64,000 nt of DNA from assembly GCF_000002985.6 (NCBI RefSeq), contig NC_003282.8:12400001-12464000 (forward strand), read 5' to 3'. This DNA comes from Caenorhabditis elegans (lineage: Eukaryota > Nematoda > Chromadorea > Rhabditida > Rhabditidae). Made by a program: the position numbers and the translations under genes. A model generated the notes under the pieces. It was not told the origin of the DNA and ran no database searches. It saw only the letters and a list, made by a program, of their open reading frames with translations. Shown piece by piece: positions 13,089-25,228 of this stretch; position 1 is the first letter of the stretch; each line of letters opens with the position of its first letter.

Positions 13089-14714
13089 TCACATGCTGGT
13101 CTCCCGATACGGTTTGTGTCCATCTGAAGACGTTGACGGGGTGTCATCATCACCAATCATTGACGAAGAAGCTTCGGATTCGGCCGCAGAGCTTTTTCTG
13201 TCTGCGTCAATTTTCTTCCATTCGCCAGCCAATCTACGTCTGAAAATTGGAACTAATTTGTTGAACAAAAATAATTAAGCTTGAAAACATGCAAGAAAAA
13301 GCTGCAATTCGTGCAAAATATAGGAATTGTGCATGAAGTTTGAAAAGAGGTGAAGCATGGGAAATCTGATAGTTTCTGGTTTTTTGTCAATGATTTCTGC
13401 AGTTTGATATTGTTGAAAACCTGCCGCCTACAAGGCCTACATCGTGCCTACACACATGCCGACTGTCAATGATTTTTTTACTCTGAACTTTCAAAAAGTT
13501 TCTTTTAATGTGAAGGTTCGTAAACCCCGAGAATACCAAACACAGGAGCTCACGCCAAAGTTAAGAACATAGGCGAAAGACAGGCACGAAGCAGGCAGGC
13601 TGACAAGCTTAACCTGTGCATTCTTCCGTAATCAATCAGCATTTTACAGTGCGCTCTATTGACAACTGAGGGGTTTGCGGGTGCCATACGTCACGAGAAG
13701 CAAAAAGTGAAATAACCAACAATTTGAAAATTGAATAAACCTACTCGTTGTCATCATACCAGAAACACTCAAACTGATCGATGAAGTTTAGAATTTTTGA
13801 TCTGTTAGATTAACCCGGTAAACACTCAAGGATCAGAAAACGAAATAGCTAACCTTAAATCCTCATTATACATGGTTTTTGATAGTTCTCCTTTGATTAT
13901 ATGTGCCTCGTCACGCATCAATTGTTTTTCTCGTTTGATTTCGTCCAATAACTTTTGAATGGTATCCATGTTCTCCTCGTCATTGTCCAATCGCATTATG
14001 TCCTGGAATTTGATTTTTAAAAATTTATCTTAGGCTTAAACTTAGGCTAATGCTTAGGATAAGGCTTCGGCTTAGTCTTAAGCTTAAGGCCCTTCGAGTT
14101 GAAATACAACCCAAGTTGAGGTTGTATTTCAACTCTTTGGAATTTTTAAACAAACTTAATTTGGAAGAGTCTATTCTTCAAATATTTTTAAAAACCAACC
14201 GTACCTCAAGTTCATTAACTTTCTTTCTCAGTGAATGTGTCATTTTCCGAAGATGATCATATCGTTTGTCAAGGTAGGTAAGTCTCTCTTGGAACTGAAA
14301 TTTGGGATATTAGAGAAGGGGTTAGCAAACATTTCCTGAATTTTTAACCTGTCAACTCAAATCATGTAGATACATCTTTTTCAACAAATATTTCAGCAAT
14401 TCTCTAGTTTTATGCGTCAAGTATTCACTGAACGGCTGATAAAATAACTCGAAGACAGTCTTAAGTTTTGAATAGGCATTGCAATGCCTACCTACATATA
14501 TACAAACCATACTTAAATAGTCTGAAAAGCTAAAGTAGGTAGGCATTTTTGTGCCTGCGAAGAATGCTTAAATTCTCCGAAACTTGACAGCATTTACCTG
14601 CTGTGTATTAACTCGAATATTAGCTTTACAGAATGACGGTTTGCCACGTATCAATGCATGAATTTCGTTGTCTTCAGTTGGGGCATACTTGACGACTTCA
14701 TGTTGATAGGACAT
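13089..14714 (-). CDS. Small coiled-coil protein, function unknown
   Basis: I do not recognise this protein. Four minus-strand exons join in phase: 14714-14598, 14294-14205, 14002-13854, 13239-13089, giving 168 aa. It starts MSYQHEVVKYAPTEDNEI. From about residue 40 to 120 it is heptad-like and highly charged (FQERLTYLDKRYDHLRKM, KLLDEIKREKQLMRDE), probably a coiled coil. The tail is acidic and Ser-rich (SSAAESEASSSMIGDDD). There is no signal peptide or membrane segment. All four junctions have good donors and TTTCAG or TTCCAG acceptors, which is the main support that it is real. A possible 5' exon (Met-Pro-Glu then gtaagt) lies near 17487-17500 but does not join in frame. It converges with acl-13 across the minisatellite. 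Confidence 0.75.
14030..14092. repeat. Degenerate interstitial telomere-like tract (TTAGGC-related)
   Basis: Repeated ttaggct / cttaggat / aaggctt blocks resemble decayed copies of TTAGGC, the nematode telomere repeat. It lies in an intron of the coiled-coil gene, directly beside a perfect 16-bp hairpin. Confidence 0.65.
14096..14135. repeat. Perfect 16-bp inverted repeat
   Basis: gagttgaaatacaacc (14096-14111) is exactly reverse-complemented at 14120-14135, leaving an 8-base loop. It would form a strong hairpin in RNA from either strand. Confidence 0.9.
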
Positions 14715-16941
14715 TCTCGAATAGTGAGTGAAAAAATTGGATAAAAGTGAAGAAGCCGAAGGAACAATTGAATCAAGATCTAAAGAACATGATGTTCTTT
14801 TCATTCAATTTCAGAAAGAAAAGAGAAAAATGGGCAGAAAAGGGGGTTAATATGAAAAATATCAAAGGTTCAGGAAAACGAGACTTCCGTGCTTGGTTTC
14901 GATTGCAACAACGGGTGGCTGGGGGGCTCACGTGTTTCCGGGTAAGAGTTTGTGGTTTGAAGGTACGAACATTTCTTTATGTGTTCGTTTAAGAATGAGT
15001 TAAAAGTTGTTAAATAATATTTTTGGAATCTAATAAATCTGAAAAAGTTTCTACTGGCCAAGCTTCGATAGAGCAGATCTATATTTGCTAGTATCCGTAT
15101 AAGTATAACATCATTTCCTGCCTACCTTCAAGGTGACCTGCCTTACGCCTACACGTGAGACTACTGCTTGCTTCAATTGCAATACGGAAATTGTTCTTCC
15201 GAATATCCAACAAATTAATCGAATTGAGAAATTCGTGAGTTTGCAGAGAAAGAAAATGGGAGGTAGGCAGGCATAAGGAAGGCATGGATACTTAAAATTT
15301 CCATCGCTTCAAGACTGCCAACAATATTTTTTGCGGGAAAATGGAAAAATTTGGTTGATTTTTTAACCACTCGGCACTCCAATTTTTCAAAAAAAATTCT
15401 TGGAACAGGCGGTTAAAGCACGTTTGTAAAAAATCCAAGATTACACTCAAAATAAAAAAAAAACTGCGTACACGCCACTCAGTTTTTTATTTTGAGTGTA
15501 TCTACTAAAGACCATTTGAAATGTGATTTTTGTGTAGAATCAAATCACCAGAAAACGTTGAATGGGCAGACAGAAATAGAATTTAAAAGATGAGAATCCT
15601 CGAAAAAGGGGGTGCCAATTTGTTTCTTTTTCTACATCGCCATGTTTTGATATATCATGTTTTTGTGCTCTTTTCTCACTCTCGGAGCATCTGTCAGAAA
15701 CACACAGGAAACAATTTTTGTTGGAGGGAAAAGAAGGAGAAGAACGGAAGAAAAGAAAGAAGATGAATCGAGAAGGCAATGCTGATTTTTTTTGGAAAGA
15801 AAATACATTTATTTTTTTGTTAAACTTTCAGCATTTTCCACCATCGAGAATGCTGGGGTTTTTCAGGATTAGCAGTTTTCAAGTAAACTTATTTTGAGAA
15901 ATATGACTTACAACTTCACTCACGAGGAAAGAAGAAAAATAAACCAAAAATAAGCAAGTGGGTGGCAAAAGTGAGTGGGATTTAGAGAATTGATGAATAT
16001 GAACTCGAAAAGGTCTTGAAAGCAAAGAGCAACGTTGGGCACGTTACTGTACTTTGAGCTCTTTCGGTTGTTTTTTTTTAAAGGAATTATGTGATCTTTG
16101 AATATTTCTGGGTAGTTGCCAAAAAAACTTAAGTCCTAGATTTTTTAAATTTGATTTGAAACAACGTTTGCCAATTTTGGCAAAAATTGAAAAAAAAATC
16201 CATTCAAAGAAAATTTAGAAACAGACCATAAATTGTTTAGTTTATTCGGTCTGTATTGCCCGTTTTCTACCATTTTAAGCTAAATCACCGAATTGATCTA
16301 CTAAACTTTTAAATTCGGTACTTAAAAATCTCAAATACTTATCCGACAGCAACTTTCGTGCTTTAAGTTCTGATTTATCCGATTGATTGGTAAAGAAGCA
16401 ACATTTAAACTGGAAAAGTTAACTAATTTTTAAAAACCAAGAAATTGAAAAACCGGATGTAAAGCAATGAGATAAAATGTGTGCGGTGAAGAATACTGTA
16501 GGATATCATGATCTTTTGAAATGACCCGTCTACCAGTACCAAAAGTAAACAAGCAGGCAGAAAAGAAATCTCATTGTGACTGACTTGATGTCGTTGACTT
16601 GCTCTACGAGCACATCCGTCCGATGTGTGATTAGCATACGCGGGAGGAGTTCAGAATGCTTTTTTTCTTTAAACAGTGTGTCACATTCGACTCCCAAGGG
16701 TTACATTTCTCATTTTCCTTCATTTTTTCCTTTCGTGCCTCAAAAGATATGTCAACTAAAATAGCAAACGGTGGTAAGGCGGGAAACCGAACATAACAGT
16801 GACATATAAAGATTGTGAGGGTGGTGTTGTATTCAACAAGTAACATTATCGTCGTGGTGTCTTCTTTTCTAAGAAAATACTGCAAAAGTAGTGTTTTGAC
16901 GATATCGCATTTCATTTGCAGAATAGAAAAACAAAAACGAT
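14715..16941. other. Intergenic region with one strong hairpin
   Basis: No gene is supported. 15442-15500 is a foldback: tacactcaaaataaaaa on the left and ttttttattttgagtgta on the right, separated by a short GC-richer loop. Gcctgcctac-type dispersed motifs occur near 15115-15135 and 15260-15285. Confidence 0.5.
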
Positions 16942-17013
16942 AGGTCCCACCGAGATTTGAACTCGGGTCGCAGGATTCAGAGTCCTGAGTGCTAACCGCT
17001 ACACCATGGAACC
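16942..17013 (-). tRNA. tRNA-Gln(CTG)
   Basis: On the minus strand this 72-nt sequence folds as a full cloverleaf. The acceptor GGTTCCA pairs with TGGGACC with one T-G wobble. The anticodon loop is CTCTGAA within stem CAGGA/TCCTG, so the anticodon is CTG. The T arm is GAG-TTCAAAT-CTC. A T5 run lies downstream (TTTTTG), a normal Pol III terminator. Confidence 0.95.
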
Positions 17014-17248
17014 GACGGTTGTAGGAAAAATATTTGCTTTCAAGTCTGCCTAGTCGGCCAGCGGCCTGTGGAACTTGTCGGGAATAAAGACTAATTTTGA
17101 GAACGAGAACGCAGACAAAAAACGGGGAACGATAAACATTTGGAGATTATCGGTAGTCTAAACAATTCCTCAACACATTTTTCAAACAAAAAAGTACATT
17201 TCGAGCCCGTTTTAAAATTTGACTAGACTGAAATTCTGCAAAAACCAT

Positions 17249-17320
17249 AGGTTCCACCGAGATTTGAACTCGGGTCGCAGGATTCAAAGTCCTGAGTGCT
17301 AACCGCTACACCATGGAACC
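17249..17320 (-). tRNA. tRNA-Gln(TTG)
   Basis: Nearly identical to the neighbouring tRNA-Gln(CTG). I see two differences within the gene: the anticodon (loop CTTTGAA, anticodon TTG) and a fully Watson-Crick acceptor stem (GGTTCCA/TGGAACC). A T5 terminator lies downstream. The flanks do not match those of the other copy, so it is an old duplication or independent insertion. Confidence 0.95.
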
Positions 17321-17925
17321 GACGACGCATCGAAGCTCACTGGCGTATACGCCGCTGCGGTCAATGTTGCGGACACCGAGTGAATAAACATAAAATAGCG
17401 CACGCTATGTACGTTCCGTTCGACAATAGGTGTCTTCGTTGATTTGAGTTGACAGATTTAAGCCACTAAGACCTATAGAAATACTTACCTCTGGCATTTT
17501 TGAAGTCGATTGCACTTCTTTCACTGTCTTCTCAACTTGTTAAATGTTAGCAGAGAAACCGTTTCATCAGAAGTCAAAATCTGAAAAAATAATAGATAGA
17601 ATAACAAGAGAATAGAGACAAGTGAGTTTATAAAACAAGAAAAGGTCTTTGCTTTGTTTGAAAAAGCCAGGCACCCAATGAATCCCCGTTAAATTTTTGG
17701 GTCCTCAAGTGACAATGAGAGAAAAAGAGAGATGAACCGACAGTCATCGTCAGCTGTTCAACTGAAATTGAAGCGGAAACAAGTGAAAAAGCTCGAGCTG
17801 AAATGAAAAATTATGCAACCATATCGTCATCGTTATTTATTGTTGTAAGATGTGTAAAGAAAGCGGATAGATGACCGGAAAGTACTAATGACGTTTTCTA
17901 AAGAAAATAATTTGAAAAAAAGTTT
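17321..17925. other. Gap between tRNA genes, no gene supported
   Basis: The only item of note is a minus-strand ATGCCAGAG|gtaagt near 17487-17505 that looks like a short first exon. I could not join it in frame to the coiled-coil gene. Nothing else is seen. Confidence 0.4.
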
Positions 17926-17998
17926 CGACCACGGCAGGATTCGAACCTGCAATCTTCTGCTCCGTAGGCAGACGCGTTATCCATTGCGCCACGCGGCC
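17926..17998 (-). tRNA. tRNA-Arg(ACG)
   Basis: A 73-nt cloverleaf on the minus strand. The acceptor GGCCGCG pairs with CGTGGTC using G-T wobbles. The anticodon loop is CTACGGA in stem TCTGC/GCAGA, giving anticodon ACG, read as ICG after editing. The B box is GGTTCGAATCC. A T7 run follows downstream. Confidence 0.95.
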
Positions 17999-20935
17999 AT
18001 GTTTCACAATCATTTTGTTGTTCTTTATGAGTAAAGAAAGTTTGCAGTGCACTAGACGCAAAGAATCGTCAAATTTAGAAACATTGGACGGAAAGATAAT
18101 CTAATTTCGGAAGCTCAAGAGGCAGTGTGAGAATCTTAATGCTCTCTCTTAGGAGAAATTGCTGGAAGGAGGAGCTGCTAATTTGCTTCAAAAATACGAG
18201 AATTGTGGGTAAAGCATCTGGAGAAAACCTGGAGCGTGTACGTTAAAGATTACACTCTCTTGTAAATTTGAAACGTGAAATTTCATCTTCACTATTGGAA
18301 AGTGTAATCCGGTGTAAACAAATAAAGCAGTGAAAAAAAGAAGAAAAAGAAGGATAAAAACGAAAGAAAAAGGATATCTGATGGGGTGCTCTAAAAGTCG
18401 ACGAAATTACATAGCAACGTGGAAACATTTTGACAGAAAAAGAAGAATAAGAAATAAATAAAAAACGGAATGGACCCGACTAAAAAAGGGAAGGTGTGCT
18501 TAGATGTATATGCATGCGAGAAAATTCACCGTCGCATCGAATTTCATGTCATGTCATCTACATGGGGCAACTCTCTTCCGGCACTTGCATTCACAATGAT
18601 GAATTAGAAAAATGAAGAAAAAAGAAAGAGAAAGTTTTGAATTATATTTATTATTTATTCCAATATTCCAATTCCAATTTGGTGTTTGAAATTTGATTCA
18701 CAATGTTCTGAAACGCGTTTAAATTTATTCGGTTTGGTCTCTATTTTTTGAAGAAATATCATATTAATACCGATATTATCTACAAAAATCTTTTTTTTTA
18801 ATGTAGAAAGGTGCTACCATAAACCATTTTTACGTGGCGAGACCTATCCAAGTACGCCTTTCAGCATGTGTTCCAGAAGTTACAAATAGCGATATACACT
18901 TATAGCTAGATTTTTCGAAAAATGCATGCTCCAAACTACAGAAAACTCTTCCAAAATACTTTTAAACAGTTTTTACAGATTCAAATTGGAAAAAGGTCGT
19001 TGGTCGAGTGTTTTAATGCCAAGTAGCGAAGTATTTGAAAAGTACTGTAATATGTATTTTTAATTTAATTTCAATTAATTTATTTTTTTCAACTTTTTGG
19101 AATTTTACTTCACTGATAAAAATAAGTACATATATGATTAAATATTGAAAATTGGAAGTTGAAAAATAACTGAAATTATGACAGCCAATATTTTCTTTTC
19201 GCTTGTTTCAAAAATGCTGAACAAATAAACTTCGCTTTTAATTTGTTTTTCGCGCCAGCCTACTATTGAGGTCCGACATAGCTCAAGATATTACAACTAA
19301 AATAGCCGTAAGAAGATCGTTCAGCAAATTCATAGGCGATTGGAAACTACAATATTACGCCAGAAAATAGTAAAATCGTGCAACTCTAAATGTACGGGGG
19401 GCCGCAAAAAAAAAACAAGAAGACTCGGAATTTGTTGGGGGTGGACAAGAAAAAAGGAAAAAGAAACGGATTTCGGAAATTCAAAAATCAAATTTCCGCG
19501 CCGCCCGTCATGCGGAACCGAGTGGAAAAAGATAGAGATTTGTCAAAGTTGGTGAAAGAAAAAAGACAAAAAAAACACGGACACATGGGAAAATCTATCA
19601 AAATATTTGCCTTCCGGGCATCAGAATGAGCTGGAAGAAGAAGGAAAAAACATGAAACGAAGATAGATAAGTTTTTCGAGATATTTGACAAAGTGGTTTT
19701 AAAAATAAAAATAACATGAAATTTCAAATTTCATATGAAAAAGGTTTTAGGTTCAGTAAAAAAATGTTGGGAATATTTTTTAAAAACTTCCCATTTATGA
19801 AAAATGAATCATTAAATTAAAGAAAAATTGTTACTGTAGCTCCAAAAGTACGCTGACCAACATTTCCAATCAAAAATTCCAAGTAGAACATATTACAGGA
19901 ACACAAAATTCTGCGAAAGCGTACTGCGCAACATATTTGACGCGCAAAATATCTCGTAGCGGAAACTACAGTAATTCTGTAAATTACTCAAGTATGATGC
20001 ACAATACGCATTCAAAACATTTTGGGTTCCCGTAATATAAATAGAGTATTGCTTAAAAAGGAACAAAAGCACTTTTTTCTCTGCAAATTAAGAAATTAAT
20101 TTCGTCATCATATAAAATGGTTCCTGCCTTCATTGAATGTCAATTGAATGTGTATTTCTCCAATTCAATTATTTATTTTTTTTATTCCATTCTACATATT
20201 GAATAGAATTTCACACCAGTTGTCTCTCTCTCATACATTTTGAATTAAGAGTGCTTTGGAACTAGAAAAAAGTTCCGAGGGAACACTTTTTTTGGCGGAA
20301 AGAGAACATTTATTTGCTAGCATTCAAAATGGGATTCACCTAACAATGGTTAAAATAAAAATTCCAAAATTGAACTGAATACCGAAAAAAAATTCCCAAG
20401 ACTCAAGACCAAAAAAAAAGAAAACATAGAAAAACAACCTCAGAACGAGCCGAAGCATGATGATCACCTACAAATTGAATTTCGTCTTCCATTTTTCCGA
20501 CCCAACTCCTTCCTATTCCATTTTTCTTTTCAAAAGTTTCACAGACATTTCTTCCAGAATAATTGTACTCAAAATGACCGTATTCTCAGTTGCTCGGACA
20601 CAACAATTGCCGAGAGATAAGATTGAACGAGGAGACGATGGAATGTAAGAGAGAGAGAAAGATAAGCTATCAATGAATTTATCACTTTTTGTTGGTTCTT
20701 TTGTGTGTGTGTTTCATTGGTATTCTTTGCACGCGGCTTTATCTATTTATTCAAATTATTTTGAACATCGGTGTCATTTTGAGTGGTTACTGTAAGTTTT
20801 TGATAATAATTTTAGAGAAAAATTGGAAAAAAAAAGTTATTAGCCAATCCATTTTTTTTGAAAAAGTTTAAAAAAATTGGAGCCAATGTAAATCAGACAC
20901 AACAATAAAACTGATTCTAAGTCTCTAGTGTAGGC

Positions 20936-21080
20936 GCACGATACGGCAAATACTCATTGACTCCAAAATCATTGACTACCTGTTCTCATTGCCTACCCTT
21001 GCTCATTGACTACCCTTGCTCTTTGCCTACCTCTTTCTCATTGACTACCTGTGCTCATTGCCTTCCTGTTCTCATTGCCT
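20936..21080 (+). repeat. Minisatellite: ctcattgcctacc / ctcattgactacc array, outer copy
   Basis: Short units ctcattg(a/c)ctacc(tgt/ctt)g are tandemly repeated, preceded by cggcaaatactcattgac. The same unit block occurs in the same orientation at the inner end of the left arm (about 21763-21905) and inverted in the right arm. It lies immediately outside the left arm of the foldback. Confidence 0.85.
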
Positions 21081-21908
21081 ACTAATTTCGAAATGGTGCA
21101 TCTTCGAAATTATCAACAAGATCAAACTTCAAAAAAATTTCGATGGCACGATACGAAATGATCAGTTTGCTTATCAACAAAATTGTTGCAAAATGTTTGT
21201 CTCGTCATTGCACTTTATATGAACTTTTAACCAGATTTAATAAATTTAAATATTCTCATGGAAATCTAGAAAAACCACGTAATGTGAGAATATTGAGCTA
21301 CTGTCTACCAATAAATTTGATAACAAGGTTCAAAGGCGTAAACTGATAAACCGTGCTTTTTGTAGCCGATCTTTTTAAAATTCTGTTGAATTCATTGGAT
21401 ATGTGCTTTGATTCTATAAAGCTGGTAAGTAAAAACCTATTTCTCATCTACGTTGAGTAAAATTGATAATAGGTCCCGCCACGAAAACTTAGACTAGCAC
21501 GAAGAGCTTAATAAGTTCGCGCGCTAGTGAAACATGTTCTGGCCAATGAGTGATGGGAGAACAGCAGGGCTAGCTTCGTTGATTGGTCGGCAGGGGCTAA
21601 CTCCTGCCTACCTGAACAACTCCTAATTTTTGAAATTAAACGTCAACTCCGATGTTTCTGAAGTTGAATTTTTTTTTGGAAGATCAGCTAATACTTTGAC
21701 AATAGGCAGCCCTGTCGGTACAAGGTAGACGCAGGTGGCTCTAAAAGCAGGTAAGTATCGTGCGGCAAATACTCATTGACTCCAAAATCATTGACTACCT
21801 GTTCTCATTGACTACCCTTGCTCTTTGCCTACCTCTTTCTCATTGACTACCTGTGCTCATTGCCTACTCTTTCTCATTGCCTACTCTTTGCTCATTGTCT
21901 ACTCGTTT
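21081..21908 (+). repeat. Left arm of an 828-bp inverted repeat
   Basis: Position x here pairs with 44730 minus x on the right arm across the whole length, with no insertion or deletion in the segments compared; the stretches I compared base by base were identical. The inner end is a ctcattgcctact minisatellite. An open frame of 67 codons (21143-21346) is present identically in both arms but has no support as a gene. Confidence 0.93.
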
Positions 21909-22821
21909 AAAACAATTGAAACACTGAGCAAATTACCAAATAATTACACGTGAGAATTAAAAATATGTTCTTTTTGTTTAATTTTTAGGTCATTTCAGAA
22001 AAGGAATCACCTGAAATGAATATGAAATTCGTTAATAGCGTGTTCTCAGCTTTCTAAAAATATTTTTTTCGACCCAAAAATCGCATTTTGATTTTTTTCG
22101 TCCATTTCTCGAGAAGCAAAAGTCCGATTTCTTATTTTGGAGCGGAGGACGATTTTGGAGATGGACAGTGTTTTTTGAAAGATTTTTTAGGACATTGTAG
22201 AGACCTCAAAAAAGTGATCATTTTTCAAAATTTCAAGTCGATACGTTGAATATGAAGATTTTTACAAGCGAAATTGGATTTTTTTGAAAAACTGTCTGTA
22301 ACTTGGCGGAACATGAAAATATCCGAAAACTTGAAACTGGTAAAATGTGGAAAAATATTTTTCACTCACTATTCAACAAAATTTATCTTCTGAAATTCAA
22401 TGAAAGTTGAGTTATAAAGGGTACAACAAAAGAGTTTTAAAAACTTTTTGTGAATTTTGGAAAAATGGTTTTGACTCCGTGTAACTCTACAAAAAGTTGG
22501 TGTATTGAAATAAAAACTATTGAATTAGGAAGAAAAAATAGTTCTGATCATTTTGTTAGTTAGACATTTGTTTTCCAGATATGTATTTTTTTGAGATACG
22601 CCAGTTTGAAAATACTCAGTTCAGAGAGTTTTGGAGGTTATTTCATTTTTAGATCGAAAACCACCATCAACTCCAGTGCATCCTTGTCTGACACGTCTGA
22701 TACTACGGCGTCATGTTCCTATATGCTCAAAAGCCGAAAACGAGTGATTGACTCCGACAATTGTTGCCTTTGATGTATTCTTGGAGTATGGTCCTTGTAC
22801 GTGCCTCTTGACTGATGAAGA
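21909..22821. other. Unique 913-bp centre of the foldback
   Basis: Single-copy AT-rich sequence between the two arms, with no recognisable protein or RNA gene. It contains patches such as tccatttctcgagaagcaaaa. Confidence 0.6.
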
Positions 22822-23649
22822 AAACGAGTAGACAATGAGCAAAGAGTAGGCAATGAGAAAGAGTAGGCAATGAGCACAGGTAGTCAATGAGAAAGAGGTA
22901 GGCAAAGAGCAAGGGTAGTCAATGAGAACAGGTAGTCAATGATTTTGGAGTCAATGAGTATTTGCCGCACGATACTTACCTGCTTTTAGAGCCACCTGCG
23001 TCTACCTTGTACCGACAGGGCTGCCTATTGTCAAAGTATTAGCTGATCTTCCAAAAAAAAATTCAACTTCAGAAACATCGGAGTTGACGTTTAATTTCAA
23101 AAATTAGGAGTTGTTCAGGTAGGCAGGAGTTAGCCCCTGCCGACCAATCAACGAAGCTAGCCCTGCTGTTCTCCCATCACTCATTGGCCAGAACATGTTT
23201 CACTAGCGCGCGAACTTATTAAGCTCTTCGTGCTAGTCTAAGTTTTCGTGGCGGGACCTATTATCAATTTTACTCAACGTAGATGAGAAATAGGTTTTTA
23301 CTTACCAGCTTTATAGAATCAAAGCACATATCCAATGAATTCAACAGAATTTTAAAAAGATCGGCTACAAAAAGCACGGTTTATCAGTTTACGCCTTTGA
23401 ACCTTGTTATCAAATTTATTGGTAGACAGTAGCTCAATATTCTCACATTACGTGGTTTTTCTAGATTTCCATGAGAATATTTAAATTTATTAAATCTGGT
23501 TAAAAGTTCATATAAAGTGCAATGACGAGACAAACATTTTGCAACAATTTTGTTGATAAGCAAACTGATCATTTCGTATCGTGCCATCGAAATTTTTTTG
23601 AAGTTTGATCTTGTTGATAATTTCGAAGATGCACCATTTCGAAATTAGT
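22822..23649 (-). repeat. Right arm of the 828-bp inverted repeat
   Basis: The reverse complement of 21081-21908. Unlike the left side, no additional minisatellite copy lies outside this arm; identity stops abruptly at 23649. Confidence 0.93.
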
Positions 23650-25228
23650 TTTCTACAAATTTTTGCCCTACTTTTTTGTGTTTTTTTCGGGAACGAATGA
23701 TGTATGATTTTTTAAAATAAAAAATAATACGATCGTAAAACTGCCATGATTTTGTTGCTTTCATGCAAAAGTGATACTTCGATATATTTTTGTATTTTTT
23801 GCGATGTAAAAATATACAAATTATAGTTTTCTTAGCGATCAAAAATAAAGCCTAAGACTGAATTGTTGTCTAGAATTTTTTTGGAGATCGAATTCTAGAT
23901 ATTCTAATAAAATAAATTTTCCACTATTTCCAACAATTTCAATTCATCAAATTTTTTTAAAAATTTGATTTTTCAAATCTAGAAACACGTCAAAATATCA
24001 TCCACCAGCGCAATTTTTTTTTCAATTTTTTGTAGTTAGAACCAAAAAGATAACTCCAAGGAGAACATAGATATAGATATATAGTAGAGTAAAAGTCTTG
24101 GTGTATTCCATGCCAAGTTTTTTCCCTTTTTCCGAGTAGATTTGATTAGCAAATTCGAAATTTGTTTGTTCTGGTCTAAATGGCAACATGCTGAACCAAA
24201 ACTGATTCAATCCCATCTCGGCGTCAATAAAAAACTCACTTTGAAGCCGACCCAGAGTGAGTTAATTCGAGTATCCTCTCTCATTCCTTTTTTCACTCGA
24301 CTACGAACACTCATCCTTTATCGTTTCCTTCCCATTCTCGTTTTCCTCAATAATGGCTTCATGGGGCCAGCGAGAGGGGATTGAACGAGAGAATGAAGAA
24401 ATAGAGAAGAGAGAGAGAAAGAGGAGCTGGATTTATGTGGACCACATCCGGTTGTTTCCAGTCAAAAAATAGATACGGAAATGTATATACGTATGGGAAA
24501 ACGTTAAATTTTGGAATTGAACACATGAATAATGGGGAAAATATGTGTAGGTTACGGTAGAAATGTTCGACTCTTCAAAGAAGCTTTTTTTTGTTAAAAG
24601 AAGATTTTAAAAACATTTTGGGTATTTTTGATTGAAAAGTAATCCGAATATCTCAATAGAATAGTCTTGGTCTTTCTCAGGACTCTGGAAAATTTTAGGC
24701 TTCTTCTAGCAAGTTGCCAGCTTTTTTGTGCGCCTATTCAAAAAGTTGAAAAAGCGATGCAAAAAGTCGCGGTGGTTTTCCGAGTTGTGACGTCGTAGGT
24801 GACAAATTAATGTGCCACGTGATAAAAAATGACAATTGTATACCGAAAGTTGTCTACTTTCTGCCGCAAGTCTTTTCAAAAAAATTTAACAGAAATTTGC
24901 CAGCTTGCTAATACAACTCTGTAAATTTTAGTAGCATTCTGCCTCACGCTAAAAAAAACTTTCGGTAGAACTTTGTCAGCAATCAGTAGCACCTACGCAT
25001 GAAGCAAATAGTCCGATTTCTGTCGCACATCCGCAAACATTCTACAACACTTTGTCAGCTTTCTATCATTCATTCTCAATTTCCAGTAGCGCTTTAGAAT
25101 CTTTCTGTCGCAAGATGTTAACTTTCTACCGCACGGCACAAATCTCTATAATTTCTAGAACTGGAACTTTATTTACAATTCACAATATTCGAAAAAAAAA
25201 AACGAATTTTTTTCAGAACACTACGAAA

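Larger units (their letters stand above)
17999..25228. other. Seven-kilobase gene-poor stretch containing a large foldback locus
   Basis: No spliced or single-exon gene could be supported outside the inverted repeat listed separately. 19915-19980 resembles a dispersed worm repeat (dense tttgacgcgcaaaatatctcg followed by actacagtaattc). Near 18830 and 19265 there are ggcgagacct-type fragments. The last kilobase must hold the promoter of the UDP-glycosyltransferase gene. Confidence 0.45.

Noticed and set aside
17487-17505. Minus-strand ATGCCAGAG|gtaagt resembling a first exon
   Set aside because: No acceptor upstream of the coiled-coil gene start joins it in frame; it may be a non-coding exon or chance.
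21143-21346. 67-codon open frame found identically in both arms of the foldback
   Set aside because: It is duplicated only because the arms are copies; it has no homology I recognise, no splice context and an atypical composition.
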